Shown piece after piece: positions 53,049-62,165 of a stretch of DNA of 64,000 nucleotides. Numbering within the stretch: the stretch's first letter is position 1; each line of letters begins with the position of its first letter. The DNA lies in assembly GCA_038184435.1 (NCBI GenBank), contig CP116227.1, positions 1,426,001 through 1,490,000 of the forward strand, written 5' to 3'. Below the pieces are notes generated by a model. The model was not told the origin of the DNA and made no database searches. It was given only the letters and a program-made list of their open reading frames with translations. The translations under genes were made by a program, and so were the position numbers. Origin of the DNA: Nocardioides alkalitolerans (GTDB lineage: Bacteria; Actinomycetota; Actinomycetes; Propionibacteriales; Nocardioidaceae).

Positions 53049-56000
53049 TCATCGGAAGTCCCGCGAGCGGGCTCGGGCCTGGAGCACCTGGCCCGCCCCG
53101 GGAACGACGACGTCGATCGCCTCGATGCGGTCGGCGACGAGGTTGGTGACACCGTCGTTGCGCTCCACCACCCCCCGGATGACCACGGCCACCCGGTTGC
53201 GCGCCGCGTGACGGTGACGGGTGAACACGCCCACCGAGCACACGACGTTGAGCATCCCCGTCTCGTCCTCCAGGTTGAGGAACGTGATGCCCTGCGCCGT
53301 GCCGGGACGCTGCCGGTGGGTGATGAGCCCGGCGACGTGCACGCGACGACCGTGCTCCACGCCCCCCGTCTCCACGGGACCCGTGAGGTCGGTGACCGCC
53401 CGCACCCCCGCCTCCCGCAGCAGCTCCCGGAGGTGCTCGACCGGGTGGCGCTCCGGCGAGATGCGCGTCGCCCAGAGGTCGGCGAGCGTCTCCTCCACCT
53501 CGGTCATGCCCGGCAGCACCGGCGCGGCGGGCGCGGGTGTCGTGCCCGGCAGGTGGTCGCCGCTCTCGGCGTACCCCGACGCCCACAGCGCCTCCCGTCG
53601 GCCCAGCCCGAACCCGGCCAGCGCTCCCGCCGTCGCCAGGGCCTCCAGCTGCGTCGTCGTGAGGTCGACGCGCCGTGAGAGGTCGGTGACGTCCCGGTAC
53701 GGCGCCGCCCGTCGCTCCTCGACGATCCGTCGCGCCACCTCGAGACCGATGCCCTTCACCTCGTCGAGCCCGAGCCGCACGGCGAAGTCGCCGTCGAGGC
53801 GGTGCTCGACCTGCTCGGGGAAGGCCGTCGGCGGCACCTCCGCGTCGGGGGCGAGCCGCTCGAGGTCGGCCTGCGCCGACGAGCGCAGCACGTCCGGGCG
53901 GAGCACCTTGACCCCATGGCGCCGGGCGTCGGCGACGAGCGACTGCGGCGAGTAGAAGCCCATCGGCTGGTTGCGCAGGAGACCGGCGAGGAACGCCGCC
54001 GGGTGGTGCAGCTTGAACCACGACGAGTGGTAGACCAGCAGCGCGAAGCTCAGCGCGTGCGACTCGGCGAAGCCGAAGTTGGCGAACGAGAGGATCTGGG
54101 CGTAGATCGCGTCGGCCTTGCGGCCCGTGATCCCCCGGCGCTCCATCCCCGCGTAGAGCTTCCCCTTCACCGACTCGATGCGCTCCACGCCGCGTTTCGA
54201 CCCCATCGCACGCCGCAGCAGGTCGGCGTCGTCGTGGCTGCAGTCACCGATCGCGACCGCCATCGCCATCAGCTGCTCCTGGAAGAGCGGCACGCCCAAC
54301 GTGCGCTCCAGCACGGGCTCGAGATCGGGATGGTCGAAGGACACCGGCTCCTTGCCCGTCGCCCGCCGCACGTAGGGGTGGACGGCACCGCCCTGGATCG
54401 GTCCGGGACGGATGAGGGCGATCTCGATCGCGAGGTCGTAGAAGCAGCGGGGCTGCAGCCGCGGGAGCGTGCCGATCTGCGCCCGGCTCTCGACCTGGAA
54501 CACCCCGATCGAGTCGGCGCGGCACAGCATGTCGTAGACCTCGGGCTCCTCGCGCGGCACCGTGTCGAGACGCCACCGCACCCCGGTGTGCTCGTGCACG
54601 AGCCGCATCATGTGGTCGAGCGCGCCGAGCATGCCGAGGCCGAGCAGGTCGAACTTGACCAGGCCCATCGTCTCGGCGGCGTCCTTGTCCCACTGGATGA
54701 CGGTGCGCTTGTCCATCCGGGCGCGCTCGATGGGCACCACCTCGCCGATGGGCTGCTCGGTGAGCACCATGCCGCCCGAGTGGATCCCCAGGTGGCGAGG
54801 GGCGCCGACGAGCTCCTCCGCCAGGTCGACCACGGCGGTGGGGATGTCGAGGCTGCGGTCCACCTCCCGGCCCCAGCCGTCGACCTGCTTGCTCCAGGCG
54901 TCCTGCTGACCCGTGGAGTGGCCCAGTGCCTTCGCCGCATCGCGCACCGCCATGCGCGGCCGGTAGGTGATCACGTTGGCCACCTGGGCGGCGTTGTGAC
55001 GCCCGTAGGTGTCGTAGACCCACTGGATCACCTCCTCCCGGCGGTCGGAGTCGAAGTCGACGTCGATGTCGGGCTCCTCGTCGCGGTGCACGGAGATGAA
55101 CCGCTCGAACGGCAGTCGGTAGAACACCGCGTCCACCGCCGTGATCCCCAGCGCGTAGCAGACCGCCGAGCTGGCGGCACTCCCCCGTCCCTGGCAGAGG
55201 ATCTCCTGCTCCCGCGCGAACGCGACGATGTCGTGGACGATCACGAAGTAGCCGCTGAAGCCCTTGTCCTCGATGACCCGCAGCTCCCGCTCGATGCGCT
55301 CCCGCGCCTCGTGCTCGACGTCGCGACCCGCGTAGCGCCGGGCGAAGCCGCGGTCCACCAGCTCCCGCAGCCAGCTCGCCGCCGTGTGCCCGGCCGGGAT
55401 GCCGCGCGTCGGCAGCCGGGGCTTCGCCTTCTGCAGGTCGAAGCCGAGCTCGTCGGCGAGGGTCACGCTGCGGGCGACCGCCCCGTCGTACCGCCCCAGC
55501 AGGCGCATCATCTCGGCCCCGCTGCGCAGGTACGCCGCCGGACCGGCCGGGAGCCAGCCGTCCATGTCACCCAGGCTGCGCCGCGCGCGCACCGCCGCCA
55601 TCGTCCCCGCGAGCCGGTGCCCCGCCGGGGTCGCGTGGTGCACGTTGTTGGTGGCCACGACCGGGAGGCCGACCTCGGCGGCGACGGCCGCCAGCAGGTC
55701 GTTGGTCTCCCGGTCGGACGGACGCCCGTGGTGGGAGAGCTCCACGGTGACGTTGTCCGCACCGAACCGTGCGACCAGCCGCTCGACCTCCGCCCTCGCG
55801 GCGCGAGGCCCGCCGACGGCCAGGGCGGCGCGCACCGTGCCCTTCCGGCAACCGGTCAGCACCATCCAGTGGTCCCGCCCCCGCTCCGCGAGCTCGTCGA
55901 GGTCGTAGACCGGACGCCCCTTCTCGTCACCACGCAGGTGGGCGTCCGTCATGGCGGCCGCCAGGCGGTGGTAGCCCTCCACCCCGCGGGCCAGCACCAG

Positions 56001-56408
56001 CAGGTGGGCGCCCTCGGGGTCGGCCACCCCGTTCTGCGGACCGCTCAGCCCGAGGGACAGCTCCGCGCCGTACACCGTCCGCAGGACGCCCCCCTCCACC
56101 GCCGCCGCCGCCTCGGCCAGCATCGGAGCCCCGTAGAACCCGTCGTGATCGGTCAGCGCGATCCCGTGGAGCCCGAGCCGGGCGGCCTCGACGACCAGCT
56201 CCGCCGGCGAGCTCGCCCCGTCGAGGAAGCTGTAGTGACTGTGGCAGTGCAGCTCGGCATAGGGCACCGCACCCACCGGCGCCTCGACCGCGACGCTCTC
56301 CGGCCGACGGCGACGCCGACGCGAGATCGGCGCGTCGTCGGCACCGGGGCGCGCCGAGAGCCGCCGCTCCAGCTCGCTCCACGGCACCGCCGGGTTGTTC
56401 CATCCCAT
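53049..56408 (-). CDS. dnaE2: Error-prone DNA polymerase DnaE2
   Basis: A 1119-residue C-family polymerase, the catalytic subunit of the damage-inducible mutasome together with ImuA and ImuB. The PHP domain begins at AELHCHSHYSFLDGASSP (about 50), the catalytic Asp residues are in DEEPDIDVDFDSDRRE (about 445), the beta-binding and helix-hairpin-helix parts follow, and the OB domain (VAGLITHRQRPGTA) is near 1045. The length, the ending RDFR and the absence of the DnaE1 tail identify DnaE2. The ATG is six bases after TAAAGT. A LexA box adjoins that -10. Confidence 0.96.
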   Translation of the reverse strand: MGWNNPAVPWSELERRLSARPGADDAPISRRRRRRPESVAVEAPVGAVPYAELHCHSHYSFLDGASSPAELVVEAARLGLHGIALTDHDGFYGAPMLAEAAAAVEGGVLRTVYGAELSLGLSGPQNGVADPEGAHLLVLARGVEGYHRLAAAMTDAHLRGDEKGRPVYDLDELAERGRDHWMVLTGCRKGTVRAALAVGGPRAARAEVERLVARFGADNVTVELSHHGRPSDRETNDLLAAVAAEVGLPVVATNNVHHATPAGHRLAGTMAAVRARRSLGDMDGWLPAGPAAYLRSGAEMMRLLGRYDGAVARSVTLADELGFDLQKAKPRLPTRGIPAGHTAASWLRELVDRGFARRYAGRDVEHEARERIERELRVIEDKGFSGYFVIVHDIVAFAREQEILCQGRGSAASSAVCYALGITAVDAVFYRLPFERFISVHRDEEPDIDVDFDSDRREEVIQWVYDTYGRHNAAQVANVITYRPRMAVRDAAKALGHSTGQQDAWSKQVDGWGREVDRSLDIPTAVVDLAEELVGAPRHLGIHSGGMVLTEQPIGEVVPIERARMDKRTVIQWDKDAAETMGLVKFDLLGLGMLGALDHMMRLVHEHTGVRWRLDTVPREEPEVYDMLCRADSIGVFQVESRAQIGTLPRLQPRCFYDLAIEIALIRPGPIQGGAVHPYVRRATGKEPVSFDHPDLEPVLERTLGVPLFQEQLMAMAVAIGDCSHDDADLLRRAMGSKRGVERIESVKGKLYAGMERRGITGRKADAIYAQILSFANFGFAESHALSFALLVYHSSWFKLHHPAAFLAGLLRNQPMGFYSPQSLVADARRHGVKVLRPDVLRSSAQADLERLAPDAEVPPTAFPEQVEHRLDGDFAVRLGLDEVKGIGLEVARRIVEERRAAPYRDVTDLSRRVDLTTTQLEALATAGALAGFGLGRREALWASGYAESGDHLPGTTPAPAAPVLPGMTEVEETLADLWATRISPERHPVEHLRELLREAGVRAVTDLTGPVETGGVEHGRRVHVAGLITHRQRPGTAQGITFLNLEDETGMLNVVCSVGVFTRHRHAARNRVAVVIRGVVERNDGVTNLVADRIEAIDVVVPGAGQVLQARARSRDFR

Positions 56409-56414
56409 GGGCGC

Positions 56415-56420
56415 ACTTTA
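56415..56420 (-). promoter_or_regulatory. -10 box for dnaE2 (leaderless)
   Basis: TAAAGT on the minus strand, six bases before the ATG at 56408 and directly abutting the LexA box. Confidence 0.55.
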
Positions 56421-56436
56421 TCGAACATGTGTTCGG
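56421..56436. promoter_or_regulatory. LexA (SOS) box of dnaE2
   Basis: TCGAACATGTGTTCGG, one mismatch from the actinobacterial consensus TCGAAC-N4-GTTCGA, between the -35 and -10 positions of dnaE2. Confidence 0.88.
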
Positions 56437-56518
56437 GGCGGGATCGTTCGTTCACAGGGGTACGGCGCTGCTTCCTTCCCCCTCAGAACTGTCGGTGGGT
56501 CCGGGTTGAGTGGTCGCC

Positions 56519-57998
56519 ATGACGGGGGTCAGCTCGACGGGCGACGCCGGTGGCTTCGGGCCACCGGTGCCGGAGCCGCCTGCCGAGCTCCTGGTCGACG
56601 AGCCGGTGCCGGACTGGTTGGAGCACGCGTTCGCCACGGGCGAATGGCCGGTCGAGCCGACGCGGGTGCCGGATCGTCTCGCTCGGCGAGGGTCAGTACG
56701 ACGCGTCCGAGCCCGCCGCGGATGCCGAACCCGGATGGGTGGTGCCCGGTGTCGACGTGGGCCATCCCCTGCTGGAGGCGATCCGGGTGGCCACCGCTGT
56801 GCTCGCGGCCGACGGCCGCACGGGGCTCGGGTGGCTGAGCGCACCGCAGACCGGGATCGCGTTGGTCGATGCGCACCGGCTCGTCGCGCGCGCGTCGGCG
56901 CTGGTCGCGGTGTTGGTGCGGCACGCCGAGGAGGTCGAGCTCCACCGGCAGAACGGCGCCTCGAGCGCTGCGGTGTGGTTGGCGAATGCGAGCGCCCTCA
57001 CCCGGCGGGACGCCTACCGGATCGCCAGGATCGGTGAAGCGATCTCGAACCGCCACACCATCTATCTCCGGCCCGGGTGCGAGACCGGAGCGGTGAACAC
57101 CGAACAGGCCGACGTCATCCTCAAGGCTCTCGACGCGCTACCCGACGACCTGCAAGCCGACCTGCGCGTCGAGGCAGAGAGGGTGATGGTCGGTCTCGCC
57201 GTCGACCACGACGCGAAGGCCCTGCGCGCGATCGGCAAGAAGATCCTCACCGTCATCGCCCCCGACGTCGGCGAAGCCCACGAGGCGGCACTGCTGGAAC
57301 GCGAGGAACGGCAAGCACGGGCCACCTCACGGCTCAGCATGGTCTCCGACGGACTCGGCCGCATCTGGGGACGATTCGTCATCCCGGAGCTCCATGGCGC
57401 CATGCTCCGCAAAGCCCTCGACGCCTACGCCGCACCACCGCACCTCAACACCAACGACGACCCCGACCAACGCTTCCGGCGCGACCGCTCCACCCCCGAG
57501 CGCTACGGACAGGCCTTCCAACAGCTGCTGGAGATGCTCGACCAGAAAGACCTGCCGAACGCTGGGGGCACCGGCGCCACCGTCGTGGTGACGATGACCC
57601 TGCAGTCGCTCCTCGGCGGTCTCGCATCGGCCTCCCTCGACACCGGCCTCCAGATCAGCGCCGGCGAAGCCCGACGCCTCGCCTGCGCAGCCGGCCTCAT
57701 CCCCGCCGTCCTCGGCACCAACAGCGAGGTCCTCGACCTCGGCCGCACCGCCCGCTTCCACACCCGAGCCATGCGCACCGCCATGGCCATCCGCGACGGC
57801 GGCTGCGTCGCCGAAGGCTGCACGAGACCACCCCACCAGACCCACGCCCACCACCTCACGGAATGGTCGAAGGGAGGCCACACCAACGTCGACGACGGCT
57901 GCCTCCTCTGCGACCAACACCACCACCAGGTCCACGACCCGCTCTACCTCGTCGAACGCCTCGGCACCGGCAAGCTCCGCTTCACCAGCCGCGAGTGA
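56519..57998 (+). CDS. DUF222/HNH endonuclease protein with probable frameshift near the 5' end
   Basis: The main frame holds the DUF222 domain (HPLLEAIRVATAVLAADGRT, then ISAGEARRLACAAGLIP) and a C-terminal HNH nuclease (CVAEGC, HAHHLTEWSKGGHTN, CDQHHHQVHD). It is of the 13E12 repeat type that is abundant in such genomes. The 50 codons before it (start MTGVSSTGDAGG at 56519) are well-formed coding sequence in another frame. Removing one G near 56671 joins the two. Without that, translation could start at the GTG at 56739 and give 419 residues. The role is unknown and it could be selfish DNA. Confidence 0.75.
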
Positions 57999-58020
57999 GC
58001 GAGTGAACGGAGCGCGGCAC

Positions 58021-58026
58021 TAGCCT
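58021..58026 (+). promoter_or_regulatory. -10 box for RmlC-like gene (leaderless)
   Basis: TAGCCT ends six bases before the GTG at 58033. Confidence 0.5.
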
Positions 58027-58032
58027 GGTCGC

Positions 58033-58689
58033 GTGACTGCGCACGAAGCCCTTCCCGGGCTCTGGGAGCTGCCGCTCGAGCCAGCGGCGGACGCGTCGGC
58101 GCTCATCCCGCCGGGCCTGGAGGCGACCGTCGGTCACCCGCTCGGCGTGGGGCACCTCCACCACGTGCAGGGGATGCTGGGCGTCGTCCACGGGCTGCGC
58201 TTCTCGCCGCTGCCGACGCCGGCGGACTGGACCTACCTGACGTGCAGCCGCGGCGAGGTGCTGGTGCTCGTGGCGGACGTGCGCGTGGGGTCGCCGTCGT
58301 TCGGCCGGCACCGCGGAGTACGCCTGACGTCCGGTTCCCCAGGGACGACCGGACCGGACGCGGACCCACCGGTCGCCGGGCTCTACGTCGGACCCGGCCT
58401 CGCGCACGGCTTCACGGCCCTGGTCGACGACAGCGCGCTCACCCACCTCGGTCCGCGCGGGCGCCGGCCGGAGAACGACCGACTGGTCCACGCGTTCGAC
58501 CCGACCCTGCGGCTGCCCTGGCCGATCGACACCGGTGCGGGCAACGACACCGGCGCGAGCAACGGCAGCTCCGCGCTCACCCTCCCGCCCGAGGGCGCCG
58601 ACGCCCCGCTGCTCGCCGCGCTCCGGAAGGCCTCCCGCCTGCCGACCTGGGCCGACTGGCGCAGCCACAACTCCACCCCGCGCGGCTGA
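58033..58689 (+). CDS. dTDP-4-dehydrorhamnose 3,5-epimerase-like cupin
   Basis: A 218-residue cupin of the RmlC family. GVVHGLRFSPLP (family: GVLRGLHY), LVADVRVGSPSFG, LYVGPGLAHGFTAL and FDPTLRLPWP are in the right order. The conserved catalytic His is replaced in part by the GVVHGLRF form, so epimerase activity is uncertain. The C-terminus has an extra Gly/Asn/Ser/Thr-rich segment (TGAGNDTGASNGSS). There are no other dTDP-sugar genes here. Confidence 0.8.
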   Translation: MTAHEALPGLWELPLEPAADASALIPPGLEATVGHPLGVGHLHHVQGMLGVVHGLRFSPLPTPADWTYLTCSRGEVLVLVADVRVGSPSFGRHRGVRLTSGSPGTTGPDADPPVAGLYVGPGLAHGFTALVDDSALTHLGPRGRRPENDRLVHAFDPTLRLPWPIDTGAGNDTGASNGSSALTLPPEGADAPLLAALRKASRLPTWADWRSHNSTPRG

Positions 58690-58708
58690 CACCGAGGGTC
58701 GCACCCCG

Positions 58709-59362
58709 ATGGACAACCACGACCTCAAGAAGGACCCCCGGCTCCCCTACCGCGCCACGACGAGGATCGAGGTCGTCGACGTCCCGTCGATCGCGTTCCT
58801 CGCCGCCGTGGGCGAGGGCGATCCGAACACGTCGCGGCTCTACGCCGACGTGGTCGAGGCACTCTACGCGTCGTCGTACGGCGTGCGAGCGGTCGCGATC
58901 GAGGAGCTGGGCCGCAAGCACACCGTCGCCCCGCTCGAGGGACTGTGGTGGGCCGACGACCTGCGGGTGTTCACGGCCCGCGACAAGGACGCGTGGCACT
59001 GGCAGATGATGATCGCCCAGCCCCCGTGGGCGACGGACGACCTCGTCGCCGCGGGCATCGAGAGCGCCCGCAGCAGGCGCGACCTCGCGGAGGCCGGGCG
59101 GCTCACGTTCACGACCATCACCGAGGGGCTCGCGGTCCAGACGCTCCACGTCGGCCCCTACGACGACGAGGGCCCGACCATCGCGCGGATGCACGACGAG
59201 TTCATGCCGCAGCACGGCTACCGACCGCGGGGTGCGCACCACGAGATCTACCTGTCCGACGTGCGGAAGACCGCTCCCGGGCGCCTCCGCACGATCTTGC
59301 GCCAGCCGATCGAACCCAGCCAGCCGATCGAGCAGCGCCGGGCGGGCACCGGTCAGTCGTAA
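58709..59362 (+). CDS. GyrI-like small-molecule-binding domain protein
   Basis: A 217-residue protein with the GyrI-like (SOUL/effector) fold. RATTRIEVVDVPSIAFLAAVG and the later LHVGPYDDEGPTIARMHDE, GYRPRGAHHEIYLSD are the two halves of the domain. Members bind hydrophobic compounds or hydrolyse cyclopropanoids. It is 19 bases after the RmlC-like gene and could share its transcript. Its 3' end overlaps imuB by ten bases. Confidence 0.86.
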   Translation: MDNHDLKKDPRLPYRATTRIEVVDVPSIAFLAAVGEGDPNTSRLYADVVEALYASSYGVRAVAIEELGRKHTVAPLEGLWWADDLRVFTARDKDAWHWQMMIAQPPWATDDLVAAGIESARSRRDLAEAGRLTFTTITEGLAVQTLHVGPYDDEGPTIARMHDEFMPQHGYRPRGAHHEIYLSDVRKTAPGRLRTILRQPIEPSQPIEQRRAGTGQS

Positions 59363-60945
59363 CCCGCCTCGATCCACCACCCGCCGTCGACGCAGGCCAG
59401 CAACCACGCCCGGCCGTCGACGCCGACGACCTGGAACCGCGCGGCCCGACGCAACGGAGAGCCGGTCTCCTCCCACCACGCCTCGTCCATGGGCCACGGG
59501 CCCGCCCATGCATCGACGGGCAGCCAGCCCACGTCGGGCACCCGCACGGTCGCCGGCTCCGCGCTCACCCATCCCCGCTCGTCGACCTCGACGGGCAGCC
59601 CGGCGTGGTCGATCAGCTCGCCGGGCAGCGGCTCGGCGAAGACCCGGGCGGGTGCCGGGCCGGGGATCTGCCCGGGCCACGGCTGCTGCGGCGAGCGCAC
59701 CACCCGGGTCCGCTCGCCCCACGGCACGGAGGTCTGCCGGGCCGCAGGCGTGCGGCCCCCCTGGGCGACGGGGACCCGGACCGCGTCGTACCCCAGCAAC
59801 GCCTGCACCCGCGCCATCCCCCGCTCGACGAGCTCGGAGGCGCCCCCGCCCCACAGCCCCTCCGCGTGGGCGGCCGCCGGCTCGGCGGTCGCCGGCACGA
59901 AGCGCACGCGGGTGACCGGCTCGGTCACCGCCACCACGGCACGACGGCTGCGCACCGATCCCTGCGCCTGTCCCTGCAGCTGCCAGTGCACCCGGTCGAC
60001 CAGGTCGCGGGCCGAGAAGTGGCGAGGGTGCAGCCACTCGCGGGACGAGACGACGACGTCCTCGCCGCGGGGGCCGGCGCAGGACGCCTCGACGCGCACC
60101 GCGGTGCCGACGAGCTGGCGTTCGGCGAGGCCGGCGACGAACCGCTCGGCGGTCGTGCGGACGCTGAAGCAGATCGCCTCCACCGAGTCGAGCGGCGGTT
60201 CGAAGGCGACCTCGCACGCCAGCTCGGGCGGCGGGGTGCGCGCGGCGAGCGGACCCGACGCCTCGCCCCGGACACGCCGGTGCACCTGCAGCCCGTAGGC
60301 GCCGAAGCGCCGCGACACATCCCCCGGGGCGAGCTCGGCGAGCTCACCCAGCGTGCGCAGGCCGAGCCGGTGGAGCAGCGAGACGAGCTCGTCCGCCTCC
60401 GGGTCGGCGAGGAGGGCGTCGACCGCGAGCCCCCGCAGGTAGGCCGAGGAGCCGCCGACCGCCACCACCTCGTGGGCCTGCACCCCCGCCCGGCGCGCCG
60501 CCTGCTCCGCGGTGAAGACGTCGTCGGCGATGCCGATCCGGACGTCCCAGACCCCGGCCTCGACCAGCATCTCCGCGTAGAGCGCCGCCGCGTGCGCCTC
60601 CCCACCCCCGAACCTCACCGGCGCCCGTACCGCCATCAGCCCCGGACGCAGCGGCGCCACCCCGGGACGCAGCCGCTCGACCACCCCGAGCACCGTCTCG
60701 AAGGCCCGCGCGTCGCGGTCGGGGTCGGCGTCGAGCAGCACCAGCTCGGGACACCGCGCCTGGGCGTCACGTCGCCGCATCCCCCGACGCACCCCCTCGG
60801 CGCGCGCCGCGTCGTTGCAGACCTCCACGACGTTGCGGCCCAGCACCGCGGCCGGCACCGCGGTCGAGAGCCCCTCCTCCGTGAGCGCCGCGACCACCGA
60901 CCAGTCCGGGCACCAGACGACGAGCACCCGGCCCGGGCCGCTCAT
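59353..60945 (-). CDS. imuB: ImuB, Y-family polymerase-like mutasome hub
   Basis: A 530-residue DNA polymerase Y-family protein. The first beta strand is VLVVWCPDWSVVAAL, where the catalytic Asp of active enzymes is missing (WCPDW). VEVCNDAARAEGVRRGM, the thumb/little-finger region and a tryptophan-rich C-terminus (GWLPVDAWAGPWPMDEAWWE, GGWWIEAGYD) mark ImuB. It does not polymerise but links DnaE2 and ImuA to the beta clamp. The ATG overlaps the imuA stop in an ATGA, so both are under the imuA LexA box. Confidence 0.94.
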   Translation of the reverse strand: MSGPGRVLVVWCPDWSVVAALTEEGLSTAVPAAVLGRNVVEVCNDAARAEGVRRGMRRRDAQARCPELVLLDADPDRDARAFETVLGVVERLRPGVAPLRPGLMAVRAPVRFGGGEAHAAALYAEMLVEAGVWDVRIGIADDVFTAEQAARRAGVQAHEVVAVGGSSAYLRGLAVDALLADPEADELVSLLHRLGLRTLGELAELAPGDVSRRFGAYGLQVHRRVRGEASGPLAARTPPPELACEVAFEPPLDSVEAICFSVRTTAERFVAGLAERQLVGTAVRVEASCAGPRGEDVVVSSREWLHPRHFSARDLVDRVHWQLQGQAQGSVRSRRAVVAVTEPVTRVRFVPATAEPAAAHAEGLWGGGASELVERGMARVQALLGYDAVRVPVAQGGRTPAARQTSVPWGERTRVVRSPQQPWPGQIPGPAPARVFAEPLPGELIDHAGLPVEVDERGWVSAEPATVRVPDVGWLPVDAWAGPWPMDEAWWEETGSPLRRAARFQVVGVDGRAWLLACVDGGWWIEAGYD

Positions 60946-61595
60946 CCCGCCCTCCCCAGCTGCAGCTCGCCGTGGCGCGGCGGGGCCGCTCCGCGTCGTA
61001 CGGCGACGCGCACCTGCCGCTCCCGCAACCGGCCGTCGCCGTGGTCGAGCCCGGACCACCGGCTCTCCTCGACCTCGAGCCGCGCCTCGCAGCGCGGCCA
61101 GTCCCCCCACACGACGAGCACGGCGGACCGCTTGCGCAGCCGCGCCTCGACGACGCTCGCCGCCCGCGCGTCCACCCGCGCACGCGGCCGCAGCACCACG
61201 AGCCGCACGACGTCGACGAGCGCCGCGGTCGCCTCCAGCCACAGGTCAGCGGGATCGGGGACGAGCACGGTGCGGGACGGCTCGACGCCGAGCTCGACGG
61301 CCGCCTCGACACCGAGGTCGGGCCAGCCGACGACCGCCGTCCACTCCCCCGCCGCGGACGCACCGGCCATCAGGAGCAGGGCCAGCCGCGCCGAGTCCAC
61401 CCCGTAGACCGCCCCCGCCCGCAGCTGCACCAGGCCCCCCAGGGACGGGTGCGTGGGCACCGTCAGCCGCGCCGGCCCGCCCTCGAGGGCCGCGACCTTC
61501 TGCCGCAGCCGGGCCACCACGTCGTCGGCCGAACCGGACGCCGAGCCGGACACCGGACCGGACACCGAGGCGGGGGCGAGAGCGGGAACGGACAC
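60942..61595 (-). CDS. imuA: ImuA (RecA-like mutasome component)
   Basis: A 217-residue protein of the ImuA' type, distantly RecA-like, without a classical Walker A. VVARLRQKVAALEGG at the start, LRAGAVYGVDSARLALLLMAG in the place of the P-loop, and VVGWPDLGVEAAVELGV fit the group. With ImuB and DnaE2 it forms the SOS mutagenesis machine. The GTG at 61595 is chosen because an upstream ATG (61613) lies inside the LexA box. A GATCAT six bases before the GTG is a possible -10. Confidence 0.9.
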   Translation of the reverse strand: MSVPALAPASVSGPVSGSASGSADDVVARLRQKVAALEGGPARLTVPTHPSLGGLVQLRAGAVYGVDSARLALLLMAGASAAGEWTAVVGWPDLGVEAAVELGVEPSRTVLVPDPADLWLEATAALVDVVRLVVLRPRARVDARAASVVEARLRKRSAVLVVWGDWPRCEARLEVEESRWSGLDHGDGRLRERQVRVAVRRGAAPPRHGELQLGRAG

Positions 61596-61605
61596 CCCTC
61601 GATGA

Positions 61606-61621
61606 TCGAACATTTGTTCGA
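61606..61621. promoter_or_regulatory. LexA (SOS) box of imuA-imuB
   Basis: TCGAACATTTGTTCGA is a perfect match to TCGAAC-N4-GTTCGA, ten bases upstream of the imuA start. Confidence 0.93.
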
Positions 61622-61708
61622 CTCACGCAAGCCGGTGTCCCCCTCCCCGAGCACGCCCGACCGTTCCGCCCAGAGCAGAACGAGGACGTCCGCCCACCCC
61701 CGCGCGCC

Positions 61709-61714
61709 TAGCAT
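61709..61714 (+). promoter_or_regulatory. -10 box for ClgR-like gene (leaderless)
   Basis: TAGCAT ends six bases before the ATG at 61721. Confidence 0.55.
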
Positions 61715-61720
61715 CGCGCC

Positions 61721-62137
61721 ATGGGCCAGCTCACCCGTGCGACCACCCCCACGACCACCCCCACGACCCACGCGGACCCCGGGACCCCCCGTCCCGAGCC
61801 CCTGTGGCGTGAGCTCACCGGTCGCGTCCTGCGCCGCCACCGCCACGAGCGCGGCGAGCGGCTCGCGGAGACGGCGGAGCGGGCGGGGGTGTCGACGCAG
61901 TACCTCTCGGAGGTCGAGCGCGGACGCAAGGACCCCTCCTCCGAGATCCTCGCCGCCGTCGCGGGGGCCCTCGGCCTCACGCTGCTCGACCTCGCCGCGG
62001 AGGTGGCCCGTGACCTCCGGCACCTCGCCGGGCCGGCTGCGCCGGGTCCCCGTCGGCTGCCCGTCCCCGCGCCGCTGCCGAGCGGTCGCGTCACGCCCGA
62101 CCCCCGCGCCTGCGCTCCCCTCCCCCTCGTCGCCTGA
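61721..62137 (+). CDS. XRE family regulator, ClgR/PopR-like
   Basis: A 138-residue regulator with one helix-turn-helix at about 25-85: LRRHRHERGERLAETAERAG, then VSTQYLSEVERGRKDPSSEI. The SEVERGRK-P-SSEIL-A stretch is close to ClgR and PopR, which activate clp protease genes and are themselves substrates. The C-terminus is Pro/Arg/Leu-rich and ends in LPLVA, a hydrophobic end that could be a Clp degradation tag. It is convergent with the clpP pair, which is its probable target (inference). Confidence 0.8.
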   Translation: MGQLTRATTPTTTPTTHADPGTPRPEPLWRELTGRVLRRHRHERGERLAETAERAGVSTQYLSEVERGRKDPSSEILAAVAGALGLTLLDLAAEVARDLRHLAGPAAPGPRRLPVPAPLPSGRVTPDPRACAPLPLVA

Positions 62138-62165
62138 GCACGGCCCCTCCACCCCGGTCCCGACG

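Noticed and set aside
53802..56522. A 906-codon plus-strand frame opposite dnaE2
   Set aside because: It mirrors dnaE2 codon by codon, with no start signal or domain.
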